A DNA stretch of 64,000 bases from assembly GCF_963662255.1 (NCBI RefSeq), contig NC_085084.1, forward strand, positions 1,265,501 to 1,329,500. The letters are read 5' to 3'. Source of the stretch: Cinclus cinclus. Its lineage: Eukaryota; Chordata; Aves; Passeriformes; Cinclidae. Positions 23,901-33,548 of this stretch are shown here, piece after piece. The notes under the pieces were generated by a model, which searched no databases, had not been told where the DNA came from, and saw only the letters and a list, made by a program, of their open reading frames with translations. A program made the translations under genes and the position numbers. How positions within the stretch are numbered: the first letter of the stretch is position 1; each line of letters opens with the position of its first letter.

Positions 23901-24672
23901 TTTATAACCCTAATGCACCCATTGATTGGAGAGAGAGAGAGAAAGAGAAAGGCCCTGATTCTTTGGGCTGTGGTGATGTTTAGATACCAAGAAAATGTTG
24001 AATAACTTTGAATCCTGCTGAATGTTGAAAAAATTGACTGCAATCTTTGCTGTTGACGGGGTTTTAACTTACAGTGTGGTTTCCTTGGGTGCGTCCTTTT
24101 TTTCCTGCAGCCTTGGCACAAGGGCTGGAGGTCATTGGAAGAACACCTGGGAACTCACCTCACCTGGGACTCCTGTCCTTTAAAGGTCTTATTAAAAACC
24201 TCTGAGTGACAATTCTGCCCCACAAACTGCAGCAGCACAGCTCGAGCATCGCACTGCGCTTTGAAACCTTATCCCTTCCTGTGGAAGCTGTCACACTAAA
24301 GAAACTTATTTTTCAACCTTAATGATCTTATGATCCCATAAAATCTGCCTAACAAGGCCTTACTTTGTAAAGCTGAGGGGCTGAGGAAACAGAGGATGAT
24401 GCAGCAAGATTTCATCCTTAATTTGTTTCTTGAATAGCTTAAAAAACAAATGAATTGTTCTGACGGTGTTAGAGAGCAACAAGGAGTTACAAGCTTGTGC
24501 TTTTTTGTGCTTTTTGGGCTCCTGCTCAGTGTTGTGGCCTACATGCTCTCACACAGACTTCTCTCCAAGGACCTGCCTAGGGACAATTAGTCAAGTACTC
24601 ATTTTGAGTGTTCTTTATGAGGCAATTAAACCAGAGCTGCGCTCCTGGGAGGGGAGATGGAGAGAGACGTGG
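20991..24672. other. Unique AT-rich sequence with short homopolymers
   Basis: No gene recognised. Poly-T and poly-A runs lie at about 22384-22395, 23380-23391 and 23548-23560. A GA-rich stretch is at 23929-23950. A perfect 10-bp CTTGGCCAAG palindrome (NFI-like half sites) lies at 22726-22735 within a complex, possibly regulatory stretch (22610-22840). Confidence 0.45.
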
Positions 24673-24695
24673 GGTATTAATTAATTAATTAATTA
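24673..24695. repeat. TTAA short tandem repeat
   Basis: Five TTAA units immediately upstream of the CR1-bearing segment. It is self-complementary. Confidence 0.9.
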
Positions 24696-24934
24696 CTGAG
24701 ATATCACGAGAAGCCGTGATGAATTAACTCACCTGGACACCCAGCCAAGGCTGAAAACCCCATTGTGTGCTCGGGGTGGGAAGGCAGGCAGGAGTGAAGA
24801 AAAGAAACTCTTCTCAAACCCTCTGAGAGACCTGGGAGCTCCTGGTGAGCAAATAAAGCAGCTGCTGGTGATCCCTCAGAAAGAAAATGAAGGGAATGCT
24901 GATGGCACCCATGGGTTACAATTTTCACCCTGGC

Positions 24935-25355
24935 CATGGTGAGGAAAGGCTGGGAGAGCTGGGAATGTCCAGCCTGGGGAAGAGAAGGCTCTGGGGAAAA
25001 CCTCAGAGCCCCTTCCAAGGTCTAAAATGGGTCCAGGAGAGATGGAGAGGGACTGGGGACAAGGGATGGGGGGGGCAGGACACAGGGAATGGCTTCAAAG
25101 TAGGATTGGATGGAATATTGGGAAATAGGAATTGTCACTTGGAGGGTAGGGAGGGGCTGGGCTGGAATTCCCAGAGCAGCTGTGGCTGCCCCTGGATCCC
25201 TGGCAGTGCCCAAGGCCAGGTTGGACACTGGGGCTGGAGCACCTGGGACAGTGGGAGGTGTACCTGCCCCTGGAATCGGGAGGGAATGGGACAGATTTTA
25301 AGGTCCCCTCCCAGCTCAAACCATTTCCTGACTCTGAATCTGTGATTCTGTGCTC
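24935..25355 (+). mobile_element. CR1 LINE 3' end, longer copy
   Basis: Forward CR1 fragment of about 420 bp. The upstream part (about 24938-25050) still reads like the C-terminal end of CR1 ORF2: a frame gives RLGELGMSSLGKRRLWG, corresponding to the conserved carboxy-terminal region of avian CR1 polymerase. This is followed by the shared 3' core (25165-25260) and a terminus containing TTTTAAGGTCCCCTCCCAGC and GTGATTCTGTG. The remnant is far too short to be functional, since the ORF2 protein is normally many hundreds of residues. It is one of the two best-preserved CR1 pieces here. Confidence 0.9.
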
Positions 25356-26076
25356 TAGCAAGCTGTTAAACCCAAGAGAATTCAAAATCTGCCGTTTAAA
25401 AAGTTCTGAGTGTGTCAGGTTGCCTGCTTGTGCGTTGCACACACTTTCCTGTAGTTAATGATATTAGAAAAGTAAAAGCTTAAAAAAAGTTTTCTAAATC
25501 CATCTAAGGGTGAGTTTTAAGTAACAAAACCTTGAAACATCCAGCTGCTGCAAAGTGCCCTGTAAGGCACACTTCAAATAATTTAGCCTGAGTTCTCCAT
25601 AGCTGCAAGGGCCAAACCAGTGAGAAGGTGCCTGTCAAACTGGTGGTCAATTTCACGCCCTTTTTTTTTTTTTTTGGTTTGTTTCTGTGCTTTTTTTTTC
25701 TTTCCTGAGCACTGTGGGCCTGACTTCTAACTTTAACAACTCTTTCCTGCTTTCTGTGCGACGAGATGTCAGGCACAATGACTGCAAGAAGGCACTCATG
25801 ACTGATGAAGAGGAGGAGGAGGAAGGATGGATGCTGCTGCTGCTGGAGGACCAGCAACATTTTGAGTGGAGGTGAGAAATGTGATTTACAGTGAGACAGC
25901 CACAGGAAAAGCTGCAATATAGGTGTCTGGGCAGCAGAGAGGATCATTTTATCCTGGGCACAACATTCACAGCATTCCTTAAGTGCTTTTGCAGGGTTTA
26001 GAGGCTCAGCTGCATGTAGACATTCCCAGGTATGCTAGAGTCCTAAATAAAGTGTAAGCAGAAAGGATTAAATCTT
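25356..26076. other. Unique sequence, nothing recognised
   Basis: Contains a T-run at 25661-25675 and a short GAG-rich stretch near 25809-25823, which makes a short acidic open frame (25687-25875). That frame has no recognisable domain and is not called a gene. Confidence 0.45.
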
Positions 26077-26134
26077 CAAATACTCTTAAAATACTCTGAA
26101 AATACTCTGAAAATACTCTGAAAATACTCTGAAA
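26077..26134 (+). repeat. 11-bp minisatellite, about five copies
   Basis: The unit AAATACTCTGA is repeated head to tail; the first copy is variant (ACTCTTA) and the last leads into AACTGGAGG. The array is young-looking, with the central copies identical. Confidence 0.95.
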
Positions 26135-27082
26135 CTGGAGGTGACAGGTGGAGGGCAGGGCTTTTGGGCTTTCTATGCTGACAGGCACTGACCCCCAAGA
26201 AAACACAGCTTTTGACCCGGGGATATAGAGTAGGCTTCCAAAATTGAGTGATGGAATTGGGATCACTGGTGCGTAGCTTGAGTAGAAGTGTGCAATATCA
26301 CATGGTGGAAAAATTAGAGTTTAAACTTTTAGGATATAATAATATCTAGAGGGCAAGATGGAGGTTTTAGAGTGGAGTTTCTTTCTCCTTCACCTTCTTA
26401 TTCATGGGTCTAGGTGGGATCTTGTTTAATTGGATAGAAAATTCCACATTTCATGTCATGGGTGTGTGGTTATTGGGTTAAAAGCAAAAATAATTTAGGT
26501 GGATTTTCTAAATTGGATTTTCTTAATTTGCCTTAAAAGACCTTGTAATGAGAGAGATAGATCTCCATTTCACCACTTTTGTTTTGTTACCTAGAAGTGC
26601 TGTGGAACGCACTGCAATAGAGATAAGAATTAATAAACATCTGGGTCCAAACACGAAATTCTGTCTCTCGAGCTTTGAATCCCAGCTCTGGCAGAGAAAA
26701 AAGAAGATAAAACATGACAGTGGAGGAATCACCCATGATGATGCTGGAAATCAAGCTGAGAAAGGGGAAGGGATGGGGAGGAAAGGAGCAGAGCTGGTTT
26801 CTGAGAAGTTTAAACTGGACCTGCAGCAGTGAGTGCTGCCAGGGTGGTGAGAGAGCCATAACACAGAATGTAAAGTAGGTGTAGTTTTGTCAAATACATG
26901 GATTTGTGAACCCCCCAGGACAGAATGGAGCTACTATCACAGAGTGTGGGGAACCAGAATGGTGATGCTCAAGAAACCTGCTGGATTTCCTTTTGTTATG
27001 CAAATAATTTTTACACTCAGTGACTTTCCCTGTGCATGGGGTGTGTCCAGAAATTCATTGTTACCAGGGAAGCACCACAAGA
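26135..27082. other. Unique sequence, nothing recognised
   Basis: Open frames up to 94 codons on both strands overlap and match nothing known to me. Confidence 0.45.
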
Positions 27083-27131
27083 ATCAGAGAACTCCAGACT
27101 GATTTGGGTTGGGAGGGACCTTAAAATCTGT

Positions 27132-27190
27132 TTTGTTTTGTTTATGTTTGTTTTGTTTCCCACTGGCTTTCCTGCATAGAGAATTCAGAA

Positions 27191-27222
<32 letters not shown>

Positions 27223-27248
27223 CAATAACAATAATAATAATAATAGAA
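27132..27248. mobile_element. Small AAT-tailed insertion inside CR1, 15-bp target-site duplication
   Basis: The 15-mer GACCTTAAAATCTGT occurs at 27117-27131 and again at 27249-27263, exactly flanking a 117-bp insert. The insert begins with TTTG/TTTTG repeats, has a short unique middle (about 27158-27188) and ends in an AAT array (27190-27245). A long perfect duplication and an A-rich simple-repeat tail point to LINE-mediated retroposition. The inserted sequence is not a family I recognise; it may be a 5'-truncated SINE or LINE stub or a processed RNA fragment. Confidence 0.8.
27190..27245 (+). repeat. AAT microsatellite
   Basis: AAT units with two AAC variants, forming the apparent 3' tail of the small insertion. 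Confidence 0.95.
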
Positions 27249-27480
27249 GACCTTAAAATCTGTCTCATTCCCACCCCAGCCATGTCAGGGACACCTCCCA
27301 GTGCTCCAGCCCCAGTGTCCAACCTGGTCTTGGGCACTGCCAGGGATCCAGGGGCAGCCACAGCTGCTCTGGGAATTCCACCCTGTGCCAGCCCTCTGAG
27401 TAAAAAAATTCATCCTAACATCCAGCCTAGACCTCTCCTCTTTTAGTTTAACTCTCTTTCTCCATGTCCTTTCGCAAGAA

Positions 27481-28699
27481 GAAAACCAAGTGTGGCCCAA
27501 ATTTCAGCCAGAGCCTGTGGACGCACTGGCAGGGAAGAACTTAAATGTCCTGAATTTCAGTGCATGGAGGCTGACTTCCAAAAAAACAACGAACAAAAGG
27601 CAAAACATCACCAGAATGGACACAATAAACATTTGAGGAAGTGCCTTTCCAGGCAGCAAGAGAGCTCTATGTGCAGGTGAGTGGAACTCAACTCTCAAAA
27701 TTTGCCAGGAATCATTGTGTGTTTATCTACTGGGTAGATGCTTATGGCTGAGTCTTTAAATTTTTGGGGAAGGAAAAAATAAAAAAAAAAAGATAAAGGA
27801 ACAATAAAATCTTGCAAACTCATAGCTCAGCTCCCTCCTCTCTTAGGTTTGAAGCAAAAAGCAAAGAATCTTGAAAGCCCACAAATATTTGCATTTAGCA
27901 ATTCAGTGGTTTTATCTCTGCATGAGAGCAGGCTGGGATAGAGAATGCCTTGGAAACACTGATTAAAACAGCTCCTTAAACAGTGGTTCCCAACACCCTC
28001 CCTGAAGTTTCTCATGGCAATTTAATTAAATTAAGATAATGAGTCTGACTAACACCTCTGAAGCTCAGGGGCTGAAATACCTGGAACTTCACTCCACTTT
28101 ATGCAACTGTGCCTGAGTACAAGTATACCGAGCAAGGTTTTAGTATGGGTTCCATCTCTGCATACCAGACTGCTTAAAAACATGTCTTCTTTTATTATCA
28201 TTATTATTATTATTATTTCTGAATACTCCATCCAGGAAAGCCAGTGGGAAACAAAACATATTTGTTTAAAGCAGTCCAAAAAGCCCTGCCTGTGAATAAG
28301 CTGTCTTCAGACAAAGCCTGAAGCTAGCCTGCAGTCTGACAAGCCCTTGAATTGATTCCATCCTCTCTTTGCTAGCAAATGAGAGGCTTTCAAACATCCT
28401 TTTAAGCTTGCTGAGTGATTTTCCTGGAGTTTTCATAGTACACTGCTGCAGAATATTGTGATTTTCATGGTGCAATTAGCATCTGTTCAGGTTTGGGATG
28501 GTTGGCATCAGCCAGGGTTGACTGCACCCAGTTTGCTGGCCCAAAATATTTATGTGAGGTGGAACCCAGGGCAGGTACCTTGGCCACTGTGGCATTTTCA
28601 GGGACGTTGCTGGGGATGAGAAGGGGCTTGAGAGAAAATTCTTCTCCCTGAGGTCTTATCACTTGCCTTGGTTCATCTCTCCCTGTGGTTTCCAGTCAA
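27481..28699. other. Unique sequence with TTA microsatellite
   Basis: A TTA trinucleotide run lies at 28193-28218. No gene is supported. The segment about 28485-28680 is GC-richer and could be an old degraded element continuous with the CR1 piece that follows. Confidence 0.45.
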
Positions 28700-28802
28700 T
28701 CCTTTCTCCAAGGGATCAAGTGACAGGACAGGAGGAATCAGCCTCAAGTTCCACCAGGGGAGGTTTGGGTTGGATGTTTTCTTCACTGAAAGAGACGACT
28801 GG
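28700..28802 (+). mobile_element. CR1 LINE internal fragment
   Basis: The segments CCACCAGGGGAGGTTTGGGT and TTGGATGTTTTCTTCACTGA correspond to the part of CR1 just upstream of its 3' core. The 3' end is missing: the sequence changes to unrelated DNA with a 9-bp hairpin at 28813-28836. Confidence 0.7.
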
Positions 28803-28949
28803 ACCCCTAATCTGAAGATTGTGAATTCAATCTTCACATGTTAATGGGTTAACTGCACCACTTAAAAATTAGTGGGTTGTCTTCATTTTCTTCTGCCTTC
28901 ACTCAGAGTTGGGATTGAAAAAACATAGGAAATGAATTTCTAATGTTCA

Positions 28950-29322
28950 GGCTTGGTTGTTTATTAAATCTTATCTAAAGTACAGAGGGTTCTGCAACAC
29001 TTCTGGCTACCAGCTAAAAGTGAGCAAAATGGAGCTGAACTGAGCTGGTTGCAAGGTCTTTTAGAGCTAAACAGTCCAACAAAGAGCTAACACCTATATT
29101 ATTTATACTTTTGACCCAATTACCAAACTCCTGTGACCCACAGTGCTGCACTGACTGTCCAACCAAAAACTGCTGCCTGAAATCATGGAGAAGAAGGAAG
29201 AACAAAAAGGAGAAAGAGACAACTCCCAAGAACATCCCTCTTGTCCCACACCTATTGCTATATTCCAAAACCTTCAAATTCCAAACCCTTCACCATGTGA
29301 AATCCCACACTTCTATTTAACT
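28950..29322 (-). mobile_element. LTR-like element, minus orientation (type 2)
   Basis: Read on the minus strand, the block has the order expected of a retroviral LTR: a U3-like region, a TATA box (TATAAAT at 29101-29107), then about 140 bp later a poly(A) signal AATAAA (28960-28965). The sequence resembles an LTR that I associate with songbird ERVL-type elements, from memory and not verified. No retroviral genes adjoin it. The ends are not exact because no duplicated flank was found. Confidence 0.55.
29101..29107 (-). promoter_or_regulatory. TATA box of type-2 LTR
   Basis: TATAAAT on the minus strand, preceded by AAAAG and followed by AATATAGG, is correctly placed upstream of the poly(A) signal at 28960-28965. 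It is a likely relic of the viral promoter. Confidence 0.45.
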
Positions 29323-29418
29323 GCACACCAGTGATTTTAACTCCATCACTCCAATTTGGGAGCCTTCCCCAAGGCCTCAGTCAAAATCTGTGTTCTCCAG
29401 GGGTCAGTGCCAGAAAGC

Positions 29419-29457
29419 ACAGGAAGCTCAAAAATCCCAGAAAGCTCAAAAATCCCA
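29419..29457 (+). repeat. Short direct duplication
   Basis: Two near-identical copies of GAAGCTCAAAAATCCCA / GAAAGCTCAAAAATCCCAG in tandem, just before the CR1 fragment. Confidence 0.85.
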
Positions 29458-29550
29458 GGTTTCTGGGTTCCAGCAGACTAGCACTGGAATGGGCTGCCCA
29501 AGGCACCAACCCTGGAAGTGTTCAAAAGGATTGTGGATGTGACACCTGCC
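29458..29550 (+). mobile_element. CR1 LINE fragment
   Basis: CACTGGAATGGGCTGCCCAA followed by CCTGGAAGTGTTCAAAAGGA and TGTGGATGTGACACCTG is a recognisable forward CR1 3'-region segment. It lies between two minus-strand LTR-like blocks. Confidence 0.75.
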
Positions 29551-29599
29551 TGTTGTTTTTTTTGTGGGATATGTTTTTTCTCTTATTTTATATTTGTGT

Positions 29600-30062
29600 A
29601 CATAAATATGTGCACAAACAACGGGATGGGAATGCTGGAGCAGCTGTCTCAGAGCTTTTATTCCATCACAACCCTCAGTCTCACTTTACAGAACCAGGCA
29701 GGGGAGATGGAGCAGCTTCAGCTGCTGCCACAGCAGACCAAGTTCTCTTTGGTAAAATAAAATCTTTTAACAACTTTCTAGCCTATAGCATCATATTAAA
29801 AGCTGACAAGCATTTGCTCAGCCCAATTAACAAAGCTGCAGGTACTTCTTGTTTTGAACAATACTTGGTTGTAACAGCTTAAAACAATGGATAAACATTA
29901 TTAAACTTACATATTTCTACTCTCTTGTTTGACATTTTCCTGAGATCTATCTCTACACTGCTCACAGCCCTGTTGTTTCTTGTCCTTGCATCTTCAGCAT
30001 TCTTGCATTTCTCCATCCTGAGACTTGCTTTCACAAAGAGTTTTATCCCTTTTCTACTTCCC
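29600..30062 (-). mobile_element. LTR-like element, minus orientation (type 3)
   Basis: On the minus strand this AT-rich block contains a poly(A) signal (AATAAA at 29657-29662) near one end and a long U3-like region toward 30062. It resembles songbird retroviral LTR sequence that I remember, which is unverified. The right border passes directly into CR1-like sequence. It could instead be internal ERV sequence or part of the same old element as the type-2 LTR. Confidence 0.4.
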
Positions 30063-30152
30063 ACACCTGGTGATGTGGGCTCGACAGCACTGGGGGAGCA
30101 CAGGATGCTGGACTCTGTTCTCAGAGGACTTTTCCATCCTGAATAATTCTGT
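30063..30152 (+). mobile_element. CR1-like 3' terminus
   Basis: A diverged forward fragment ending in CTTTTCCATCCTGAATAATTCTGTGATTC, the signature of a CR1 3' end. Its 5' boundary with the LTR-like block is unclear. Confidence 0.6.
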
Positions 30153-32835
30153 GATTCCCATATGAGCCTGCTGGCACGGCAGGGCTGAGCTGCAGTGTCT
30201 GGGAGCTGGGTGAGGAGAAGCAGACACCCCCAGAGGGGATTTTCACACCCATCCTGGCTGAGGACAGGATGAATCAGGCACCAGAAGGGGATGTCTCTGC
30301 CCTCTGACCACAGAGGAAGGGGAGGCAGCTGGTTTAGGCAAGGCTGTGGGTTTTCAGTGATTGGAATTTTGGTGGGATGAAGCTTGCCCTCAGAAAATGG
30401 GTGTGGAGATGGAGCTGAGCATGAAACAGACTGACAGCAGTGTCACTGTCCTGGAAGCCAGGAAGACACCAGATTTCTCTTCACACTTAATAATGCCTAA
30501 AGCAGCTATTGTTTCGGGATGCAGTTCCCCTTGCAACTCACACTGTTCTCCCACAGCATCCACAAGAGTCTCTGTGTCTGGTTGTCTGCGACCTGGGCTG
30601 AGATTTCACCGGATAAAAAGATGTTTTCAGGCTTTGTCCAAATTCAGCAGGCATTTTTTTGCGTTTTTTCCTAAATTCAATGGGTATCCTTCTCCCCCTG
30701 GAGTCACCACCAGCACAGTCAGATGCACTCAGGCACTAAATACACCAAACTGAAAACTGCAATTAATAATTCACCTTGTCTGCCACAGTTATGACTCGTG
30801 AAAATCTCAGGTGTGCGTCTGCATGGAAAATTTTTCTTTGCCCAACACTACCTACTCTGAATTTTCTGATTTCCCTCAATTAGAGAACCCTTAACTTGTG
30901 AACACCTCAAGGAGAAAGGTTTTCCCTCACCAGACTGGTGTGATGCTTTCTCCTGCTTTTGTGACGTGCCTGAATTTCTGAGTGTAAAATGTCCAACCAC
31001 TCTTGCCAGACATGTTAAGGATGCTTTGAAATCAGACTGTTTTTTTTTTTTCCCCTGAACATTGATTGTTCTGTGGAAGTCACTGATCTAAAAGTCAGAA
31101 GAATAATGCATTTGGTGATTGTCTTGATGCAAGAAGGAGTCTCTTGGTGTTGTCCCATAAATACTTCTTTAAAAGAGTGTGTGAGAAGTGGAGACATGAG
31201 AGAAAATGCAGGCTCATGAACTCGTACTCCTGGGTGGAAAAATGTAAAATGGATATGAAAATATACATGAAAACCAACTTTGCCAGCAGACATCCCCATG
31301 ACCTGGCACTGGAAGCCAGTGGCACAGGCTCAGCCTTGACTAATCTTGTTTAAAGGATCTGGCTTACAAAGGGAAAAAAGAAAAAGGAGTCTAATGAAAG
31401 CATCCAAGGATTTTGAAACCCAGCACAAAATTGCTGATGCCAGGGGAAAATGTGAAATAATTCAATGCGGGTCTATAAAATCACAAATCCAAAGGACCTG
31501 AACAACTGCAAATGCAGTTCACATCCAACATGAGGAATAATTAACAATATGAAATGAGAAAGGGAAGCTGAGAACACATAAAAAAGGGGGGGAACCAGCA
31601 TGAAATGTCTTACTGCTTCCAATAAAACCTCTTTTGTGGGCAGCCAAAATATGTCCCTTCAGAATACCTTTTTGACACAGAAGGTGATCTTGGGTGCTCT
31701 GAATGGTCAGCTGGCTGCACAGGAGGTGAATAGAAGAGACTCACATACACACACACAAATTTGGACTCACAACATCTATTTCTCACTTCTGTGTTATTTT
31801 TTTTTCCCCAATTTTTAAAAAATATTTGTCTTATCAAAACTACCACGATTTTTTCTTTCTAAGCCAGTGAAAAGCTCCTTGTTTGGGCCACATAGCCTAA
31901 AAAATCAGGAGCCGGCAATCATATCCAATGTGAATACACGAAATTCTTAACATAAATGATAAAATTTTGTGTAAAAAAAAATTTAAACTTTTCCTTTTTC
32001 AAATTGAGATCTACCCTTCTGCCTCTAAACATTTATGTTCATGATGAATAACAATTTTTGGCTGTACTTAATGGACTTTATTAATATTGTCATACTGGCA
32101 TGGTTTTCTGTTCCACTAAAGATGCCAGGACTTAGGAAAGCCTTTCTAAGAACACAGAGTTTTATCCAAACACAACTGATTTCAAAATTAATTGCTTTGC
32201 TTTAAAGAAAAAAAAAATTGGAGTGAGAATCTTGTTTAATTTTGTGGGTTGGAAGACCTTAGTAATCATTTTGAACTGATACCTATTTTTTGTTTGCATC
32301 TGGTCATAGCAAAATGCACATCAAAGGGATAGTCTCATTGCATTTTTATTATGGAATTATAAAATATCCAAAAATGTATTGTATGGTGATATTTATTTTA
32401 ATATTTTGTTTATTATTTAAAACTACTTTTATTGTTTTCATTTGTTTAATGGTAGTGGCCAGAAACAAGAATACTGAGCTGGGTGCTCTCCAACCCAAGA
32501 ATGAAAAGATGTTTCCCTCTCTCCAAAGTCTCACATCAAGGGAAAAATAAGCCTGTATAATTTGGCAGGAATCACTGTAATCACAGCATTTCAGCAGCTG
32601 AGCTTATATTAAGTGACTTTTATGCCACTTCCCGAGGAGAAGAGAGTGCCTGTGAGGTATCAGCAATTTACCTGACACCCATGAGACTCATGAACTTTCC
32701 TAAATCTTTTAGAAAGTTCAGAACCATTTTGAATTTTGATGCTTAAAATAATTCCTAGGGTTGAGTGAAATTCCCGCCTCCATCAAGGAAAAAAAAAAAA
32801 AATTATTTTGCGAGATGGTGGTTCTTTATAATGTT
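30153..32835. other. Unique AT-rich sequence
   Basis: No gene is supported. A CA run lies at 31747-31756, a T-run at 31041-31051 and A/T homopolymers at 31972-31982, 32207-32217 and 32790-32802. Confidence 0.45.
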
Positions 32836-32889
32836 AAAAACAAACAAACAAACAAACAAACAAACAAACAAACAAACAAACAAACAAAC
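32835..32889 (+). repeat. AAAC tetranucleotide array
   Basis: About 13 uninterrupted AAAC units. Confidence 0.97.
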
Positions 32890-33054
32890 CCACCTGATTT
32901 TCAAACTGTTCTTCTGTTCCTGTTGTGAATTTTAGTCAGTTCCACCTGGAGAGGAAATCAAGATTCTGCCTGCATAAACGACTCACTTTTGCATGCACAC
33001 ACACAGAGACAATTTCCCTCTCAGTCTCATGTTTTGACTTAAAGGAGAAAACTA

Positions 33055-33084
33055 CCCAATAAATAAATAAATAAATAAATAATA
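33055..33084 (+). repeat. AAAT tetranucleotide array
   Basis: Six AAAT units, then AATAAAC. Confidence 0.95.
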
Positions 33085-33489
33085 AACATGTAATCTCCAG
33101 TGTTTTCTCTTCTCTCTGTCCAGAGGCTCCACTGAAGAATAAATCTGACCAGGAATGACAAATCCCCTAGAGATGGTAAAAGACAGAGCACCTATTCCTC
33201 TGCTCCAAAGGAATTGCAACAGCATGCCACTAATAGACCACTTTGAGCCTCAAACCCCCTTCCTGTGGCTGGAAACGCTGCCATTTCCAGTACCTACATG
33301 GAAAATCTGCTTCAGCCAGCCCAGTGGTTACCCAGGAGGTTTGGGCTGGGCTGCCCATGATGGCAAGGGATGTAAAACTCTGCTCCTTGGGACAATCAGG
33401 AGCAGTCAAGACCACCTGATGTGAAGTCTGGAGTGCTTACCCCAGCCTACAAAAAAAACCTCATGGAGCAGCAAGTCAAGTCAATTCCC
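33085..33489. other. Unique sequence, nothing recognised
   Basis: Moderately GC-rich with open frames on both strands (33155-33424 plus, 33230-33415 minus), none recognisable. It contains an 8-bp stem inverted repeat, CTGCTCCT...AGGAGCAG (33380-33405). Confidence 0.45.
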
Positions 33490-33492
33490 CAT

Positions 33493-33539
<47 letters not shown>

Positions 33540-33548
33540 TTTTTTTTA
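33490..33548 (+). repeat. TTTA tetranucleotide array
   Basis: About 13 TTTA units followed by a T8 run. It is complementary in sequence to the AAAT array at 33055, 0.4 kb away. Confidence 0.97.

Larger units (their letters stand above)
27083..27480 (-). mobile_element. CR1 LINE 3' end, interrupted by an insertion
   Basis: Reverse-oriented CR1. The 3' terminus is at left (27083-27131, containing TTTGGGTTGGGAGGGACC, the reverse of the usual terminal sequence) and the shared core is at 27264-27400 (reverse of CAGAGCAGCTGTGGCTGCCC). Further 5' sequence runs to about 27480 (reverse of a GGCTGGATGTTAGGATGAA segment). The element is split at 27132-27248 by a short insertion with a perfect target-site duplication, so it was in place before that insertion. 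Confidence 0.88.

Noticed and set aside
24887..25345. 152-codon frame with Gly/Trp-rich sequence
   Set aside because: It lies over a CR1 3' end. Only the first part reflects true CR1 ORF2 sequence and the rest is untranslated region.
25687..25875. Possible exon encoding an acidic DEEEEEE-containing peptide
   Set aside because: The acidic run is a short GAG repeat. No convincing acceptor and donor pair or homology was seen.
26077..26134. Possible CRISPR-like direct repeats
   Set aside because: Units are contiguous with no unique spacers. It is a minisatellite in vertebrate DNA.
33380..33405. 8-bp stem inverted repeat considered as a possible terminator or small RNA
   Set aside because: Stems of 8-9 bp are expected by chance several times in 64 kb, and there is no transcript context.
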